This document shows positions 8,063-16,370 of a stretch of DNA of 45,263 bases, in pieces; position 1 is the stretch's first letter; each line of letters opens with the position of its first letter. Source of the DNA: a virus; IMG/VR virus record IMGVR_UViG_3300030061_001237, positions 1-45,263 of that record. One strand, written 5' to 3'. The position numbers were made by a program, and so were the translations under genes. The notes below the pieces were generated by a model, which searched no databases, was not told where the DNA came from, and saw nothing but the letters and a program-made list of their open reading frames with translations.

Positions 8063-8567
8063 AAAAGTTTTATCTGAAACGGCGTTGTATTTTGGTAATT
8101 TAAAAATGCCAAAAGGATACGAAATAGAAACAGATCTATTAGTAAAAAATATAACATTATCTCATTACTATGAAGACGTAGAATATTCTTTCTCTAAGAC
8201 TTGGGATAAAATAAATACTTTCATCACTGATTTTATGAGAGTTGAATATAAAACAGACTTACAAAGTAAAAATTACTATGGTTCTTTTTATGAAAGAAAC
8301 CAAATATCAGAGCCTCAATTTCATTTAGATTTTTCTAGTTTAAAAGATGCGCCAGACTTTGTTTGTTTATATGGAGTAGAAATAGATTCGGATAGTTGTA
8401 ATATAATTATTAACTATGATGATAATAGAAGAAAAAATTTAAGACACGAAATAAAATTAAAAACAAATGAATTTATTATTTTTCCATCTTCAATGTCTTA
8501 CTATATTAAAAACAAAAACAACTCATATTTAAATTTTATTCAATCTATTTTGTATACTAGAGTTTAG
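8052..8567 (+). CDS. Degenerate 2OG-oxygenase-like protein 7 (distal His missing)
   Basis: 171 aa from the ATG overlapping the previous gene (a start at 8037 is possible but overlaps more). It keeps H91 and D93 in PQFHLDFSS and the strand FIIFPSSMSYYI, where the distal iron ligand would lie. The residues there are Tyr150/Tyr151, and no His follows in FPSSMSYYIKNKNN. Thus only a two-residue facial site can be seen. Either an alternative ligand is used or the protein no longer binds iron and has another role. No Arg of the usual R-x-S pattern is visible at the end. Classification as this family rests on position, HxD and the FIIFPSS strand, so is moderate. Confidence 0.55.
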   Translation: MINKKVLSETALYFGNLKMPKGYEIETDLLVKNITLSHYYEDVEYSFSKTWDKINTFITDFMRVEYKTDLQSKNYYGSFYERNQISEPQFHLDFSSLKDAPDFVCLYGVEIDSDSCNIIINYDDNRRKNLRHEIKLKTNEFIIFPSSMSYYIKNKNNSYLNFIQSILYTRV

Positions 8568-8568
8568 A

Positions 8569-8895
8569 GTGATTGAAAAGTTTTCTAAATATTTAACTAA
8601 TATAGAATATCCAAAAGAAAAAACATCTTGGAACATTGCAGGAGTTATTAAAGGGCAAAATGCGTTCTATCGATTTGATGTTAGAGGAATGAAAAAAGAA
8701 TCAAATAACAGAATGTATAAAACAGGTTATTTAAACACTCAGGCAAACAAAATGGTTTTTGAGCTTGAAAATGAATGGCTTATTTTAGATGTTGAAGAAC
8801 TAAATAAATATGTAAAAAATAATAAGCTCAAGGATTTGGAGCTAAATGATTTGATATCCAAGCTAGAATGGACTATATTTTTGACGAAAAAATAG
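8569..8895 (+). CDS. Hypothetical protein closing the oxygenase block
   Basis: 108 aa, starting with GTG one base after the previous stop. It is Lys/Asn-rich. No domain is recognised. N-terminal MIEKFSKYLTNIEYPKEKTS could be a small alpha/beta domain, and FYRFDVRGMKKE and EWLILDVEELNKYVKN suggest alternating strands and a helix. It has no transmembrane segment. It is co-directional with the oxygenases and ends 14 bases before the stabilisation protein gene. An internal ATG at 8688 gives a shorter alternative. Confidence 0.55.
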   Translation: MIEKFSKYLTNIEYPKEKTSWNIAGVIKGQNAFYRFDVRGMKKESNNRMYKTGYLNTQANKMVFELENEWLILDVEELNKYVKNNKLKDLELNDLISKLEWTIFLTKK

Positions 8896-8909
8896 TATAG
8901 TGGGGAGAT

Positions 8910-10859
8910 ATGGCATTAAAAAAAGTAAAATTCCAACCAGGTTTTGATAAACAAGGAACTCCCGCTGCCGCTCCAGGTAAGTGGGTAGATGGGGACTTTG
9001 TTAGATTTAGATATGGCATCCCTGAAAAAACTGGGGGCTGGCAACAATTAACTAATGATCAAAATACTTTGCCCGGTGTTGCAAGAGCTCAACACACATG
9101 GACATCTTTAGCTGGAGAAAAGTATGCAGCCATAGGAACATCACAAGGTTTATTCTTATATTACGGTGGTGCCTTTTATGATATTACACCTTTGGACACC
9201 GCAATTACTGGAGGTACTTTTACAACTTCAGCAGCAGCGGCGGCTACAGTAACCATTAATAAAGCTGGACATGGCTTAGAAGCAGGAAGATACATTACCC
9301 TTTCTTCTGTCTCTATGGGAGCTAACACAACTTTGACAGCTGATGATTTTACTACTTACGCTTTTGAAGTTTTAACCACAGCAACCAATTCTTTTACTAT
9401 CAGTTTAACCAACCCTGCAGCAGGAGTGACAACAACAGAGAACAATGGAACAGGAATGGCTGCTAGCGGATCTTGCACCATTAATCCTTACGTTGTTGTT
9501 GGACCCACAACTCAAACTCTTGGTTATGGTTGGAGCACTTATTTATGGGGTGACTCTACATGGGGCACAGAACGATCAACTTCTAATGTTGTTTTAGAAC
9601 CAGGTAATTGGTCGTTAGATAATTTTGGAGAAACTTTGATAGCTACAATAGCTAATGGTAAATCTTTTACTTGGGATGCTGGAGCTACAAACGCTAGAAC
9701 AATAAGATCAGCTCTTATGACAGGAGCTCCTACAGCTTCACGACTAACCATTGTATCTGAAAAAGACAGACATTTATTTCATTTAGGAACAGAAACAACA
9801 ATTGGAAATGCTTCTACGCAAGACCCTATGTTTATTAGATTCTCTGATCAAGAGTCAACATCTGTATATCAACCAACAGCTATTAACACAGCAGGAACAT
9901 TTCAATTAGATAAAGGAAACAAAATTGTAGCTGCTGTTCAAGGTAAGGACTATATTTTAATTTTAACTGATCAAGCGGCTTATGTTGTTCAATTTGTTGG
10001 ACCACCATTTACATTTAGTATTAGACAAGTAGGAACCAATTGTGGTTGTCTTGGACAACACGCTGTATCTTTTGCACAGGGCTCAGTGTTTTGGATGGGT
10101 CTATCAGGAGGTTTTTTTCAATTTGACGGCACTGTAAAACAACTACCTTGCTTAGTTGAAGACTTTGTATTTACTACAGGTGATGGAAATTTAGGTTTAA
10201 ACTTTAATGCTAGTGAAATTGTTTATTCAGGTCATAACAGTTTGTACACAGAAGTAAAATGGTTTTATCCAAAATCAGGATCTACACAAATTGATAGAGT
10301 AGTTACTTATAATTACGGTGAAGCAAGTTGGTACACTGGATCTTTAGATAGAACAACTTATCAAGATGCAGATGTTTTTACAGAACCATATGCAACTAAC
10401 TACGTAGCCAAAGGTCAAAGCGGAACAAATGATCCGTCTGATGTTCCGTTGTTTCCTATATCTGGAATTACTGATACTTACGGAGCAACTGTTTACTATT
10501 GTCACGAAAAAGGTACAGACCAAATTAATAGTACTGGTACAAGTGCTATCGCTGCCTTCATTAGATCATCTGATTTTGATATAGACGACGGTGAGTTTAT
10601 AATGTCAATGAGAAGATTTATTCCTGACTATAAACAAATTGTAGGTAACTCGAAGATCTCTTTATTTATTAGTGACTTCCCATCTGAGACACAAACCGTG
10701 TCACCCCTAGGGCCGTTTACAGTTACCAGCACTACAACAAAAATAGATACCCGAGCAAGAGGTAGATTGTTAAGTGTAAAAATAGAAAACGAATCAGTTG
10801 GTGAGACATGGCGATATGGATCTCTTAGACTTGATGCACAACCTGATGGTAGAAGATAA
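8910..10859 (+). CDS. Packaged-DNA stabilisation/head-tail connector protein (P22 gp10-like)
   Basis: 649 aa with SD-like GGGGAG upstream. The N-terminus (KFQPGFDKQGTPAAAPGKWV, then GDFVRFRYGIPEKTGGW) is the conserved start of the phage stabilisation protein family seen in many short-tailed marine phages. Members plug the portal after packaging. Residues ~100-195 form an inserted Thr/Ala-rich domain. At ~204-218 it carries GYGWSTYLWGDSTWG, similar to the GWGR repeats of the tail protein at 384-1844. The C-terminal half is beta-propeller-like with repeated FDG, YNYGEASWYTG and SDFPSE elements. A tail or tail-hub protein is the alternative. Its place after the oxygenases suggests the oxygenases were inserted into a structural operon. 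Confidence 0.7.
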   Translation: MALKKVKFQPGFDKQGTPAAAPGKWVDGDFVRFRYGIPEKTGGWQQLTNDQNTLPGVARAQHTWTSLAGEKYAAIGTSQGLFLYYGGAFYDITPLDTAITGGTFTTSAAAAATVTINKAGHGLEAGRYITLSSVSMGANTTLTADDFTTYAFEVLTTATNSFTISLTNPAAGVTTTENNGTGMAASGSCTINPYVVVGPTTQTLGYGWSTYLWGDSTWGTERSTSNVVLEPGNWSLDNFGETLIATIANGKSFTWDAGATNARTIRSALMTGAPTASRLTIVSEKDRHLFHLGTETTIGNASTQDPMFIRFSDQESTSVYQPTAINTAGTFQLDKGNKIVAAVQGKDYILILTDQAAYVVQFVGPPFTFSIRQVGTNCGCLGQHAVSFAQGSVFWMGLSGGFFQFDGTVKQLPCLVEDFVFTTGDGNLGLNFNASEIVYSGHNSLYTEVKWFYPKSGSTQIDRVVTYNYGEASWYTGSLDRTTYQDADVFTEPYATNYVAKGQSGTNDPSDVPLFPISGITDTYGATVYYCHEKGTDQINSTGTSAIAAFIRSSDFDIDDGEFIMSMRRFIPDYKQIVGNSKISLFISDFPSETQTVSPLGPFTVTSTTTKIDTRARGRLLSVKIENESVGETWRYGSLRLDAQPDGRR

Positions 10860-10993
10860 TGCCGCTAACACCTAAAGGTAAAAAGATTATGAAGTCGATG
10901 AAAACACAATACGGTAAGAAAAAAGGAGAACAAGTTTTTTACGCTTCTAAGAATAAAGGTAAAATTAAAAGAGTAGATAAGAAGAAAGCATAA
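10859..10993 (+). CDS. Small basic conserved phage protein
   Basis: 44 aa, very Lys-rich, overlapping the previous stop (TAATG). It begins MPLTPKGKKIMKSMK and contains GEQVFYASKNKGKI. This short protein form (MPLTPKGKKI..) recurs in phages next to virion genes and its role is unknown. Its basicity suggests contact with nucleic acid. It overlaps the next ATG by one base (TAATG). Confidence 0.65.
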   Translation: MPLTPKGKKIMKSMKTQYGKKKGEQVFYASKNKGKIKRVDKKKA

Positions 10994-11157
10994 TGACTAA
11001 AATTACATCATACATACCGGAACCTACACCAGAATATAATCCACAAAATCAAAGACAAATTCTAGAATCCTTGACAACAATGAAGCAACAGCTTAATACT
11101 ACATTCTTGAATGAACAAAAGGAAGAACTAGAAAGGTTTAATTTTTTTAATGTCTAA
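10993..11157 (+). CDS. Small hypothetical protein
   Basis: 54 aa, overlapping both neighbours by a few bases (TAATG upstream; its last 8 bases overlap the next start). It is Gln/Glu/Asn-rich and probably helical from about residue 18 onward (NQRQILESLTTMKQQLNTTF). Nothing recognised. The tight overlaps on both sides support that it is translated. Confidence 0.5.
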   Translation: MTKITSYIPEPTPEYNPQNQRQILESLTTMKQQLNTTFLNEQKEELERFNFFNV

Positions 11158-11485
11158 TATTTATTTAAACGCTAAAAAAGATTTAACAACTACAGATCTA
11201 ACCACTCTGTATACTTGTCCTGCTAATTCAAGAGCTATTGTAAAATCTTTATTGGTAACTGAAGATGCTAATTCAGGAACAGATATTAATATTACATTGG
11301 TCGATGCTTCCGCAAACATCTTTAATATTGTTAAAGATAAAACTATATCAGCCAAAGCTACAGAACAAATTCTTACAGAACCATTAATTATGATGGAAAA
11401 TGAAATTTTAAAAGTTCAAGCAACTCAAGCAAATGAGCTGTTTGCAATAGCATCAATTTTAGAAATGAATAGAGATGACAACTAG
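11150..11485 (+). CDS. Small virion protein
   Basis: 111 aa, all beta-like, starting MSNIYLNAKKDLTTTDLTTL. The pattern ..LTTTDLTTLYTCPANSRAIV then SLLVTEDANSG is typical of a small conserved phage virion protein found between connector and glycosyltransferase genes. The sequence suggests a jelly-roll or Ig-like fold. It could be a head decoration or tail protein. It overlaps the next start. Confidence 0.6.
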   Translation: MSNIYLNAKKDLTTTDLTTLYTCPANSRAIVKSLLVTEDANSGTDINITLVDASANIFNIVKDKTISAKATEQILTEPLIMMENEILKVQATQANELFAIASILEMNRDDN

Positions 11486-11657
11486 AATAAAATGCGAAAC
11501 TGTTTATACGTGGCGTAATACGAAAACAGGAGAAATTTTTAAAGAAGAGAAAGAAGGACCTGACATTGTAAAAGATTGTACAGTAAAGGTAGATCCAAAA
11601 GGATTAGAAATTATACAGAGAGTAATGAATCAAAAAAATGATGAACCAAAGTCCTAA
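11475..11657 (+). CDS. Small hypothetical protein
   Basis: 60 aa. It overlaps the previous gene by 11 bases and the following gene by 20. The sequence contains VYTWRNTKTGEIFKEEKEG, a beta-hairpin-like motif similar to small zinc-less regulatory proteins, then a charged C-terminus. Nothing assigned. Confidence 0.5.
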   Translation: MTTRIKCETVYTWRNTKTGEIFKEEKEGPDIVKDCTVKVDPKGLEIIQRVMNQKNDEPKS

Positions 11658-12570
11658 AGGCGGAACTGAACTACAATTAGAATACCTATCTAAATACGTT
11701 GATAAAAACTTATTAGACAAAGTACAGATTACAACATCTGTACCTGAAAAGATTCCATTACATCCAACTAAACCGAATGTATTATGGCAAAAGAATTCTT
11801 GGGATCAGCCCAATATCTACCCCTGGTTTAATGATCCCAAGAATACCAACAAATACGATATGTACGTATTTAATTCCCATTGGAACTTAGAACAATTTCG
11901 TAAAGTATTTAAGATGCCTTTAGATAAATGCACTGTAATTAAAAATGGTATTGATGAAATACCTATGAGAAAACTCTATCAAAAAGGTGAACCTATAAAG
12001 CTTATTCATCATTGCACACCTTGGAGAGGATTATCTGTATTGCTTGGTGCCATGCAACTTGTAAAGAGTGATGTAACTCTAGATGTTTATTCTAGCTGTG
12101 AAGTATATGGAAAAGAGTTTGCTGAAAAGAATGATCCTCAATATCAAGCATTATATGATCAAGCTAAACAATTAAAGAATGTAAATTACATCGGATACAA
12201 ACCTAATAGTTATATTAAAGAACATTTAAAAGATTATCATATATTTGTTTATCCAAGTATATGGGAAGAGACTTCTTGTATCTCGGCTATTGAATCTATG
12301 GCTGCGGGTCTTTACTGTCTGCTCACGGACCTTGGAGCTCTCTATGAAACTTGTGCAGAGTATGCTTTATACATTCCTTTTGATAATAACTACAAAGCTT
12401 TATCTCAAAAATTTGCTTACGCTATTGATGCGGTCGTACCAACATTGTCTGACCCTTCCCTACATGAACATTTAATGTTACAATCAGAATACGCAAGAAA
12501 GTATTATGGTTGGTCTAAGCAAGCTATCAACTGGAAACGAACATTGGAAGGATTACTAAATGCAAAATAA
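11638..12570 (+). CDS. Glycosyltransferase, GT4-like (GT-B fold)
   Basis: 310 aa. The C-terminal domain carries HHCTPWRGLSVLLGAMQLV, the usual 'group-1' motif, then VYPSIWEETSCISAIESMAA with E211 and E219 in the E-x7-E pattern of family GT4 retaining enzymes, where these residues bind the nucleotide sugar. The N-terminal ~110 residues (starting SPKGGTELQLEYL) form the acceptor domain, with DMYVFNSHWNLEQF. It is shorter than cellular GT4 enzymes (~370 aa). It overlaps the next gene, another glycosyltransferase. Likely roles are glycosylation of a virion protein, of phage DNA bases or of the host envelope. The adjacent virion genes favour virion modification, but this is inference. Confidence 0.85.
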   Translation: MMNQSPKGGTELQLEYLSKYVDKNLLDKVQITTSVPEKIPLHPTKPNVLWQKNSWDQPNIYPWFNDPKNTNKYDMYVFNSHWNLEQFRKVFKMPLDKCTVIKNGIDEIPMRKLYQKGEPIKLIHHCTPWRGLSVLLGAMQLVKSDVTLDVYSSCEVYGKEFAEKNDPQYQALYDQAKQLKNVNYIGYKPNSYIKEHLKDYHIFVYPSIWEETSCISAIESMAAGLYCLLTDLGALYETCAEYALYIPFDNNYKALSQKFAYAIDAVVPTLSDPSLHEHLMLQSEYARKYYGWSKQAINWKRTLEGLLNAK

Positions 12571-13423
12571 TGAACCTATATGGTTTGGTGAAGGTGTAGA
12601 AACTATAGATCTAACGAAAAAACCCACGATGGTAAATCCTAAATATAAAATTATGGTATGTACTCCTATGCATAGTGGAGCAAGTATTCATTACGTACAA
12701 GCTATGCTTAAATTTCAACAAGCCTGCATTATGAATAATATTGTAGTTAGTTTTACTTTACTTAAATCATCACTTGTTCAACAAGGAAGAAATTTATGTG
12801 TGGCTGATTTTATTAGCCATAAGGATAACTATACTCATCTTTTATTTATAGACTCAGATATTGATTTTCAACACAAGACTATCTTTACGATGTTAGAAAA
12901 AGACAAGGATATTATAGCTTGTCCTTATCCTATGAAATTTTTAGATTGGGATAAAATGTTTAGGAAGCTTCAACGACATGGGGCTAAGGATGCTGATTAT
13001 ATGTCTAAATTAGGTTTTACTTTTCCTATTAAAATGAAAGACCCTAAGAAGTTTAATGTGGAAGAAGGACTAGTAGAAGTTACACACGCTCCTACAGGAT
13101 GTATGTTAATCAAAAGAAGTGTTATTGAAAAAATGATAGAGGCTCATCCAGAACTAGAAATATATCAACCAACGTTTATCAATGGTAAAGAAACTAAAAA
13201 GCCTAATATGTATAATTTATTTGAGTGTTTACATGACCCTAAAACTAAAAGATACTTTGGAGAAGACTTTGGTTTCTGTCAAAGATGGTTAGAAATGGGC
13301 GGTAAAACTTATCTTTATGTGTTAGACTACATTACACACATAGGAGATCATCAGTATTGTGGTCGTTTTTGGGATGAACTAACAGGCCTCAAAACAGTTG
13401 ACCCTGTTAAAAAAATCAAATAA
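12560..13423 (+). CDS. Glycosyltransferase, GT-A fold (GT2-like)
   Basis: 287 aa. It has the DxD metal/sugar-nucleotide motif at D98-S99-D100 (LLFIDSDIDFQ) and an acidic Glu-Asp pair at 235-236 in YFGEDFGFCQRW, followed by H260. These are typical of GT2-like inverting transferases. The N-terminal ~30 residues are extra and contain IWFGEGVETIDL. It follows the GT4-like gene with an 11-base overlap, so both may act on the same acceptor. A phage-encoded pair of GT-B and GT-A enzymes is not rare in marine phages. The acceptor is unknown. No membrane segment is visible. Confidence 0.8.
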   Translation: MQNNEPIWFGEGVETIDLTKKPTMVNPKYKIMVCTPMHSGASIHYVQAMLKFQQACIMNNIVVSFTLLKSSLVQQGRNLCVADFISHKDNYTHLLFIDSDIDFQHKTIFTMLEKDKDIIACPYPMKFLDWDKMFRKLQRHGAKDADYMSKLGFTFPIKMKDPKKFNVEEGLVEVTHAPTGCMLIKRSVIEKMIEAHPELEIYQPTFINGKETKKPNMYNLFECLHDPKTKRYFGEDFGFCQRWLEMGGKTYLYVLDYITHIGDHQYCGRFWDELTGLKTVDPVKKIK

Positions 13424-13476
13424 AGTCTTATATTACAGGATTCTGCGCCTGCCTAACAATTAATTTAACGGAAATT

Positions 13477-15477
13477 ATGGCTATATCAAGATCACAAATG
13501 CAAAGACAATTACAAAATCGGGGAGGTATTACTAACCTTTCACCGAGACAAAACTTTGGCTTAGGTAGTAAACTTAAAAGATTTGTACGTAAAATTATAC
13601 CTAACGAAGTTGGTAAAGTAGCTTCAGCAGCAGCCCCCTTTGTTGCACCGTTTAACCCTGCTCTTGCAGCAGGTATGGCAGGTATAGGATCCTTTGATCA
13701 ATCAGGAAGTTTAAGTGATGCATTAAAAAGAGGTGCATTAACTTATGGTGGTGGTCAAGCAGCAAGATATATTGGAGGAGCAGGCTTTCAAGGTAATCCT
13801 TTTCAAGGAAATGCTTTAAGTAATTTTACATCATTCTCAAGTCCATTAGGAACACAAACAGGTTTAGGTAAAATGTTTGAACAAAGAAGAGTAGCTAATA
13901 TAGGAAAAGATCTTAAAGAGATTGGTGAAGTTCAAGGATTAACAGGATCTGATGTAGGTGGAAACATAACTATGGCTGAATCCGCAGGAGGTAATATTGT
14001 TGATGAAGTCGCATTAAATGTTACGGGAAACACTACCGAGAAAATAAAAGAAAATGTATTTAAAAGAATAATGAACGACCCAAGTGTATCTAATATAGGT
14101 AACGAAGCTTTAAACGCTGCTAAAAAAGCAGGTAAAGCTATCTTCTTTGACAAAGACGGTAACTTAGATAAAAATGTTTTATTAGGAACAATTGCTTTTA
14201 CTGCTTCTTACGCAGAAGCAAAAGCATTAGCGAATGATGTAGGTGTAGATTTAACTGAGTCTGAATATGACGAAACAAGAAAAGCAGAAAAACAAGAACA
14301 GTATGCAACTGATTTACAAAACTTTTTTGGCGGAAGAAAAGATGGCGGTCGAATAGGATTTCAAGACGGTAGTTTAGATGTAGAAGCTTTAATGGAAAAT
14401 ATTAAAAAATATCCTGAAAAGGTAAATGAAATTACAGACTTTGAGGTTGGTATCTTTGAACCTAGTGAGCCAACAAATCAAGGCCCTTTCCCTATGGATA
14501 ATGAAAAAAGAGATTTAATAATTTCAATGTTAGAAATGGGAACAGATGTAGATATAGTTAAACAAAAAACTAATGCATCAGATGAAGAAATGGGTGAAGC
14601 CATAGACGTTTTTAAATATGGAGAAGCTAAATTTCCAATTCCAAGTTTTGACAGTTCTGGGAAAATGACTGATGATGGATTATATAAAGGACAACTTAAA
14701 TCTTTCAAAGCTGATGGTGGCAGAATAGATTATTCTGAAGGAACAAAACCTTCAGCAGAAGAAAACACACCCTCTCAAGAAATTATTGATAAACAAATAG
14801 AACAAATAAAACAGATGTCTAGTATGGGAGCGGATATTGATACTATTAAAACAATTACAGGAGCTTCTGATGGATTAATAAAGATGTTTTTTGGAAAAGC
14901 TGATGGTGGCAGAATAGGTTTAAAAGAAGGAACAGGCAGTAAAAAACCATATGGTAGAGGTATCGAATCAGCTATTAGGCAAATAGATCCTTTGCAATCA
15001 GGTCTTAATGAATTGAAATCAGGTGGAGGAGGTATACCTATGCTAGGCTTTACTAGACTAGAAAAATCTTTTTTATTTAAAAACTTAGCTAAATTAGGTG
15101 GAGCAGATAGATCTTTTACAATGCCTCAACTATATAGAATATTAAGTAACCCAAATAAGTTTCCTAAAGATGCTGAAGCATTAAAAGCTTTTTTAAAAAT
15201 TAAAGGTTTTAAAAAAGGTGGAGATGTAGGAACACCAACTGAAGTGCCTGTAAGAACAAATGCAGCAGGGGTTAAAGAATTAGATTATAGACAATCAGGA
15301 GGCTTTGTACCTGTAGGAGTTAAAGAAAAAGCAGATGATGTCCCAGCGATGTTATCTAAAAACGAGTTTGTTTTAACAGCTGATGCCGTTAGAGGTATAG
15401 GTGGAGGCAGTGTTGAAAAAGGCTCTGAAAAGTTATACAACGTAATGAAACAAGCAGAACAGGTAGGTAAAGCATAA
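13477..15477 (+). CDS. Internal virion protein with DGGRI repeats
   Basis: 666 aa. The N-terminal 100 residues are Gly/Ala-rich and may be membrane-active (APFVAPFNPALAAGMAGIG). Three DGGRI-type motifs occur near residues 289, 412 and 475 (RKDGGRIGFQDGS, KADGGRIDYSEGT, KADGGRIGLKEGT). The two segments MLEMGTDVDIVKQKTNASDE and MSSMGADIDTIKTITGASDG lie before motifs 2 and 3 and look like an internal duplication. The C-terminus has ADDVPAMLSKNEFVLTADAV and GGGSVEKGSEKLY, a conserved end seen in many marine phage virion proteins. It starts the internal protein block. A DNA-ejection role is inferred. Confidence 0.7.
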   Translation: MAISRSQMQRQLQNRGGITNLSPRQNFGLGSKLKRFVRKIIPNEVGKVASAAAPFVAPFNPALAAGMAGIGSFDQSGSLSDALKRGALTYGGGQAARYIGGAGFQGNPFQGNALSNFTSFSSPLGTQTGLGKMFEQRRVANIGKDLKEIGEVQGLTGSDVGGNITMAESAGGNIVDEVALNVTGNTTEKIKENVFKRIMNDPSVSNIGNEALNAAKKAGKAIFFDKDGNLDKNVLLGTIAFTASYAEAKALANDVGVDLTESEYDETRKAEKQEQYATDLQNFFGGRKDGGRIGFQDGSLDVEALMENIKKYPEKVNEITDFEVGIFEPSEPTNQGPFPMDNEKRDLIISMLEMGTDVDIVKQKTNASDEEMGEAIDVFKYGEAKFPIPSFDSSGKMTDDGLYKGQLKSFKADGGRIDYSEGTKPSAEENTPSQEIIDKQIEQIKQMSSMGADIDTIKTITGASDGLIKMFFGKADGGRIGLKEGTGSKKPYGRGIESAIRQIDPLQSGLNELKSGGGGIPMLGFTRLEKSFLFKNLAKLGGADRSFTMPQLYRILSNPNKFPKDAEALKAFLKIKGFKKGGDVGTPTEVPVRTNAAGVKELDYRQSGGFVPVGVKEKADDVPAMLSKNEFVLTADAVRGIGGGSVEKGSEKLYNVMKQAEQVGKA

Positions 15478-16370
15478 TGGCAACGACATACGAAACACTA
15501 AGCAGACGAGCGCCCTTTTTAGAAGCAGCTCAAGAAAATTACGTAGACTTATTAACACAACAAGTAGGTAGAGCACCTGGTACAACGGGTGTGCCTACAT
15601 TGTCTGAATTAGGTCCACAAATAGCAGGTCAGAATGTTTTAACTCAGCAAGCTCAACAAGCAGCAGCGACTCAAGCAGGTTTAGGTCAATTATCATTTGG
15701 GCCTGAAGGACAATTAATGGGCGCAGGCACAGGCACAGGTGTTGCAGGCTTTCAACCATTTTTAGATCAGGCAGCAACTTATTCAGGGCCACAAGCATTT
15801 CAAGCTTTTATGTCTCCGTATCAACAACAAGTTCTTGATACAACATTAGCTGAGTTTGATGTTCAAGCAGCAAAAGGTATACCAGCAATTCAAGCTCAAG
15901 CGATTGGTGCAGGAGCATTTGGCGGTGGACGAGAAGGAGTTGCATTAGCTGAATATCAAGCGGGCTCAGATAGAAACAGAGCAGCGTTGCAAGCACAATT
16001 ATTAAGTCAAGGATTTTCACAAGCTAACCAATTAGCAGGCCAAGCTTTTGCACAGCAAAGAGGATTAGCATCTTTACAACCTTCTTTAGTTGCAGCTAAC
16101 GTTCAACAGTTAGGTGCTGCTGGTACAAGTGGATTAGCTTACAACCAAGCATTATTAGATGCTCAACAGCAACAATCTCAATTAGCTTATCAAGAACCTA
16201 TCAATAGATTAAATATTTTAGGAACAGGATTAGCTTCTCAAGCTGGCGGTATACCAATCTCAACTCAAACTACACAACCGGGCGGTGGAGGTGGAGGTGG
16301 ACCATTATCGCAAGCTCTTTCAACAGGCTTACAAGCTTATGGCTTGGGAACAATATTTGGAGGTAAATAA
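15477..16370 (+). CDS. Gln/Ala-rich internal virion protein
   Basis: 297 aa, extremely rich in Ala, Gln and Gly, overlapping both neighbours by one base (TAATG). It contains repeated helix-forming Q/A segments (QQAQQAAATQAGLGQ, NVQQLGAAGTSGLAYNQ) and a Gly tract near the end (PGGGGGGGP). The opening ATTYETLSRRAPFLEAAQEN and the composition resemble the small internal core/ejection proteins of T7- and P22-like phages, which form the channel with larger partners. The Gly-rich linkers could allow passage through the tail. Confidence 0.65.
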   Translation: MATTYETLSRRAPFLEAAQENYVDLLTQQVGRAPGTTGVPTLSELGPQIAGQNVLTQQAQQAAATQAGLGQLSFGPEGQLMGAGTGTGVAGFQPFLDQAATYSGPQAFQAFMSPYQQQVLDTTLAEFDVQAAKGIPAIQAQAIGAGAFGGGREGVALAEYQAGSDRNRAALQAQLLSQGFSQANQLAGQAFAQQRGLASLQPSLVAANVQQLGAAGTSGLAYNQALLDAQQQQSQLAYQEPINRLNILGTGLASQAGGIPISTQTTQPGGGGGGGPLSQALSTGLQAYGLGTIFGGK

